DNA from: CAINVV01 sp964506325
Lineage (GTDB): Bacteria; Bacteroidota; Bacteroidia; Bacteroidales; Prolixibacteraceae
NCBI GenBank assembly: GCA_964506325.1
Contig: CAZDLO010000066.1
Span: 1 to 18,702, forward strand
Direction: 5' to 3'
Length of the DNA stretch: 18,702 nucleotides
Shown here: positions 16,993-18,702 of the stretch, in pieces
Numbering within the stretch: the stretch's first letter is position 1
Layout of the letters: every line of letters starts with the position of its first letter
The notes under the pieces: generated by a model
What the model saw: the letters and a program-made list of their open reading frames with translations, nothing else
Told to the model about the DNA's origin: nothing
Databases searched by the model: none
Position numbers and translations under genes: made by a program

Positions 16993-17007
16993 AGGAAAAA
17001 TTTTCCT
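16993..17007. promoter_or_regulatory. Palindrome in the sugar-porter upstream region, possible operator
   Basis: AGGAAAA and TTTTCCT around one central base, 33 bases upstream of the sugar-porter start. It overlaps a weak promoter on the minus strand (TTG, 18 bases, TATTTTAC, about 6 of 8 matches to TAnnTTTG). CACGTG at 16981-16986 is a second small palindrome. The position would suit repressor control, but no regulator is encoded nearby. Confidence 0.3.
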
Positions 17008-17069
17008 GCTGCAAGAATTTTGTCTTTGAAACAGGTTCCTGCACGAGATGCTGAAATAGTAAGAAATAG

Positions 17070-18542
17070 TTATTCCCTGTAAGAAGGATTCCGTACAATC
17101 CCTTTAGCATCAACACTTTTTTTCCAGTTATGAAGCTTTTCCAGGAGAAATTCAGCTTTTTTAGGTTCTGCCGGAACAAGATCCCTGGTTTCTCCAGGAT
17201 CGGTGGCCAGGTCATACAATTCAAGACGGCCGTCTTCAAGGTATTCAAGTAATTTCCATTTGCCCTCCCTTATTGCACTTACCGGGGTGGTGGTTGGATA
17301 ATAGTGGGGATAATGCCAGTACAATGCCCTGTTTTGAAGGGAAGTATCTGTTTTTCCCTGCAAAAGCGGAAAGAGGCTTTTCCCGTCAACAACGTTGTCA
17401 TTGCCAGTCCCGGTGATGTCCAGGAGTGTAGGATAAAAATCGATGGTACTAACCGGAGTATCTATTCTTTTGCTGTTTTGCGGACTTTGGGGCAGGTAAA
17501 TGAGGGTGGGTATCCGGATGCCGCCTTCATACAGCGAACCTTTGCCTGATTTCAGGGGATAATTGGATGTTACCCTTTTGTTTTTATACTCGTTGATGTA
17601 GCCCCCGTTGTCGGATATAAAAATCACGACGGTATTTTCTGCGATTCCCAGTTCATCCAGCTTTTTGAGAAGCCGTCCCACATTATCATCCACGGATTTT
17701 ACCATGGCGGCATAGGTCTCATTCTGATGATGGAATCCGGGAGCCAGTTTATCCCTGAAATAGTCTATATCCCGGGCTTTGGCTTCCAGCGGAGTATGGA
17801 CATTGTAGTACCAAAGGTTCAGGTAAAATGGCCTTGAACCTGCATCACTCATCATTTTGATGGCCTCATCAGTAAGCCTGTCTGTCAGGTACTCACCCTT
17901 CCTTTCGGCAAAATAATTTCCCTCTGAACTTGTTCCCAGGTTGCCGACATAACGAAATTCACCGAATGCCTCCCCTTTGTACGGGTAAAAATAGGTAGGC
18001 GGTGCACCCCGCTGGCTTGCGGCTACACTGACATCAAAACCCTGCGTCTCAGGAAAATGCATCAGGTCTCCGAGGTGCCACTTACCGATATGTCCGGTGA
18101 GATAGCCATTTTCTTTCAGCTTCTCAGCAATGGTGACCTCCCTGAGGGGCAAACTTTCCAGGGTCTGTGGTGGCAGGAATTTGTACACATCCTGATTTTT
18201 ACGTTCAGAAACTGAAGCAGCTTCACTCCAGATTGTAAAGTTTAACCTGGCAGGATATTTCCCTGTCATAAGGGATGCACGTGTCGGTGAACAGACCGGT
18301 GCAGCGGCGTAACTGTTGAGAAACATGGCACTTTTTGCCGCAAGCCTGTCAATATTTGGCGTTTCATGCAAATCTGCCCCGTAGCATTTCAGATCCGCCC
18401 AGCCTAAATCATCTGCAACGATAAACAGGATGTTGGGTTTTTTTGCTTCCTGAGCGGTACCAGCCCCGCAGGATGCCAAAAGGACAGCAGCAGAACATTC
18501 AACGATCAGGCGAAACCCGGATTTGTCAGATACATTGTTCAT
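17070..18542 (-). CDS. S1-family sulfatase lipoprotein
   Basis: 490-residue exported arylsulfatase-type enzyme that hydrolyses sulfate esters, probably on sulfated glycans. Seen: N-terminal leader with lipobox LASC (Cys25), so likely membrane-anchored; PNILFIVADDLGWAD (Asp44, Asp45 metal ligands); the formylglycine motif CSPTR (Cys84-Arg88) followed by ASLMTG; GHIGKWHLG (His151, Lys154, His156); NVHTP (His249); SDNGG (Asp311, Asn312); SGKGSLYEGGIRIP (Lys334). All expected S1 active-site residues are present, so it should be active if a sulfatase-maturing enzyme exists elsewhere. S1 subfamily and sulfate position cannot be assigned by eye. The start at 18542 gives the leader directly; a weak ATAGTTTG lies upstream. 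Confidence 0.93.
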   Translation of the reverse strand: MNNVSDKSGFRLIVECSAAVLLASCGAGTAQEAKKPNILFIVADDLGWADLKCYGADLHETPNIDRLAAKSAMFLNSYAAAPVCSPTRASLMTGKYPARLNFTIWSEAASVSERKNQDVYKFLPPQTLESLPLREVTIAEKLKENGYLTGHIGKWHLGDLMHFPETQGFDVSVAASQRGAPPTYFYPYKGEAFGEFRYVGNLGTSSEGNYFAERKGEYLTDRLTDEAIKMMSDAGSRPFYLNLWYYNVHTPLEAKARDIDYFRDKLAPGFHHQNETYAAMVKSVDDNVGRLLKKLDELGIAENTVVIFISDNGGYINEYKNKRVTSNYPLKSGKGSLYEGGIRIPTLIYLPQSPQNSKRIDTPVSTIDFYPTLLDITGTGNDNVVDGKSLFPLLQGKTDTSLQNRALYWHYPHYYPTTTPVSAIREGKWKLLEYLEDGRLELYDLATDPGETRDLVPAEPKKAEFLLEKLHNWKKSVDAKGIVRNPSYRE

Positions 18543-18591
18543 ATGCCGGAAAAATTTAACTTAAGCACTAACATTCAAACTATTACCTTAA

Positions 18592-18647
18592 TCTCATGTC
18601 TCATCACTCATATCTCATGTCTCATGTCTCATCACCCATGTCTCATC
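18592..18647. repeat. Heptanucleotide tandem repeat, eight units
   Basis: Eight consecutive 7-bp units of consensus TCTCATG: TCTCATG, TCTCATC, ACTCATA, TCTCATG, TCTCATG, TCTCATC, ACCCATG, TCTCATC, followed by a partial TCTCC. Units differ by one to three bases. It begins 50 bases upstream of the sulfatase start codon and lies outside any recognised gene. Confidence 0.85.
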
Positions 18648-18702
18648 TCTCCTTCAGTGGTTTTCATCGCTGAAAAGTTTCTCTGAAATAAACCTCACAG
18701 GA

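Overview
The window looks like a draft-assembly segment of a Bacteroidota (Bacteroidetes) chromosome, most likely an anaerobic or marine polysaccharide degrader of the Bacteroidales/Marinilabiliales type. The support is: promoter boxes of the Bacteroidetes form TAnnTTTG, little sign of Shine-Dalgarno sequences before the starts, a tracrRNA and Cas9 of the Bacteroidetes type II-C kind, and secreted carbohydrate-active enzymes and sulfatases. The exact genus cannot be read from the sequence.

Left part (1-3950): a type II CRISPR effector locus. A large cas9 runs leftwards (minus strand) off the window edge and is interrupted by two runs of ten N that are assembly gaps. All nuclease motifs are present: RuvC-I, bridge helix, RuvC-II, HNH and RuvC-III. 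Just upstream, on the opposite strand, lies a previously unlabelled tracrRNA (about 3855-3951). It has an anti-repeat, an AAGG...CCGTT nexus and a terminator hairpin, and a Bacteroidetes promoter box sits inside the anti-repeat itself. The CRISPR array and cas1/cas2 are not in the window and would be expected beyond position 1.

Junction and glycan-degradation part (3950-8460): the AT-rich CRISPR locus abuts the remains of a GH95 alpha-L-fucosidase gene (only about 115 codons left, frameshifted). Upstream of that remnant, in the same direction, are a secreted glutaminase A-like/DUF4965 protein and a secreted alpha/beta-hydrolase esterase.

Middle part (8550-11400): undecaprenyl-diphosphatase uppP on the minus strand, then a plus-strand group with several damaged genes. 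These are a frameshifted small secreted protein, a DUF1566/Lcl-type lipoprotein that seems to lack its C-terminus, an orphan C-terminal coding fragment, and an intact CDF-like cation transporter with an unusual Asp/Glu/Cys/Cys candidate metal site.

Right part (11600-18702): housekeeping metG on the plus strand. Then, all on the minus strand, a dctA-type dicarboxylate symporter, a VOC/glyoxalase-family protein, a sugar-porter MFS transporter and a lipoprotein S1 sulfatase. The sulfatase, the sugar porter, the esterase and the lost fucosidase fit use of sulfated, fucose-containing or esterified glycans; this is inferred from family membership. A 7-bp tandem repeat lies about 50 bp upstream of the sulfatase start.

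The most notable new observations are the tracrRNA with its internal promoter and strand-specific terminator, the apparent insertion or deletion junction at the fucosidase remnant, and the non-canonical CDF metal site.
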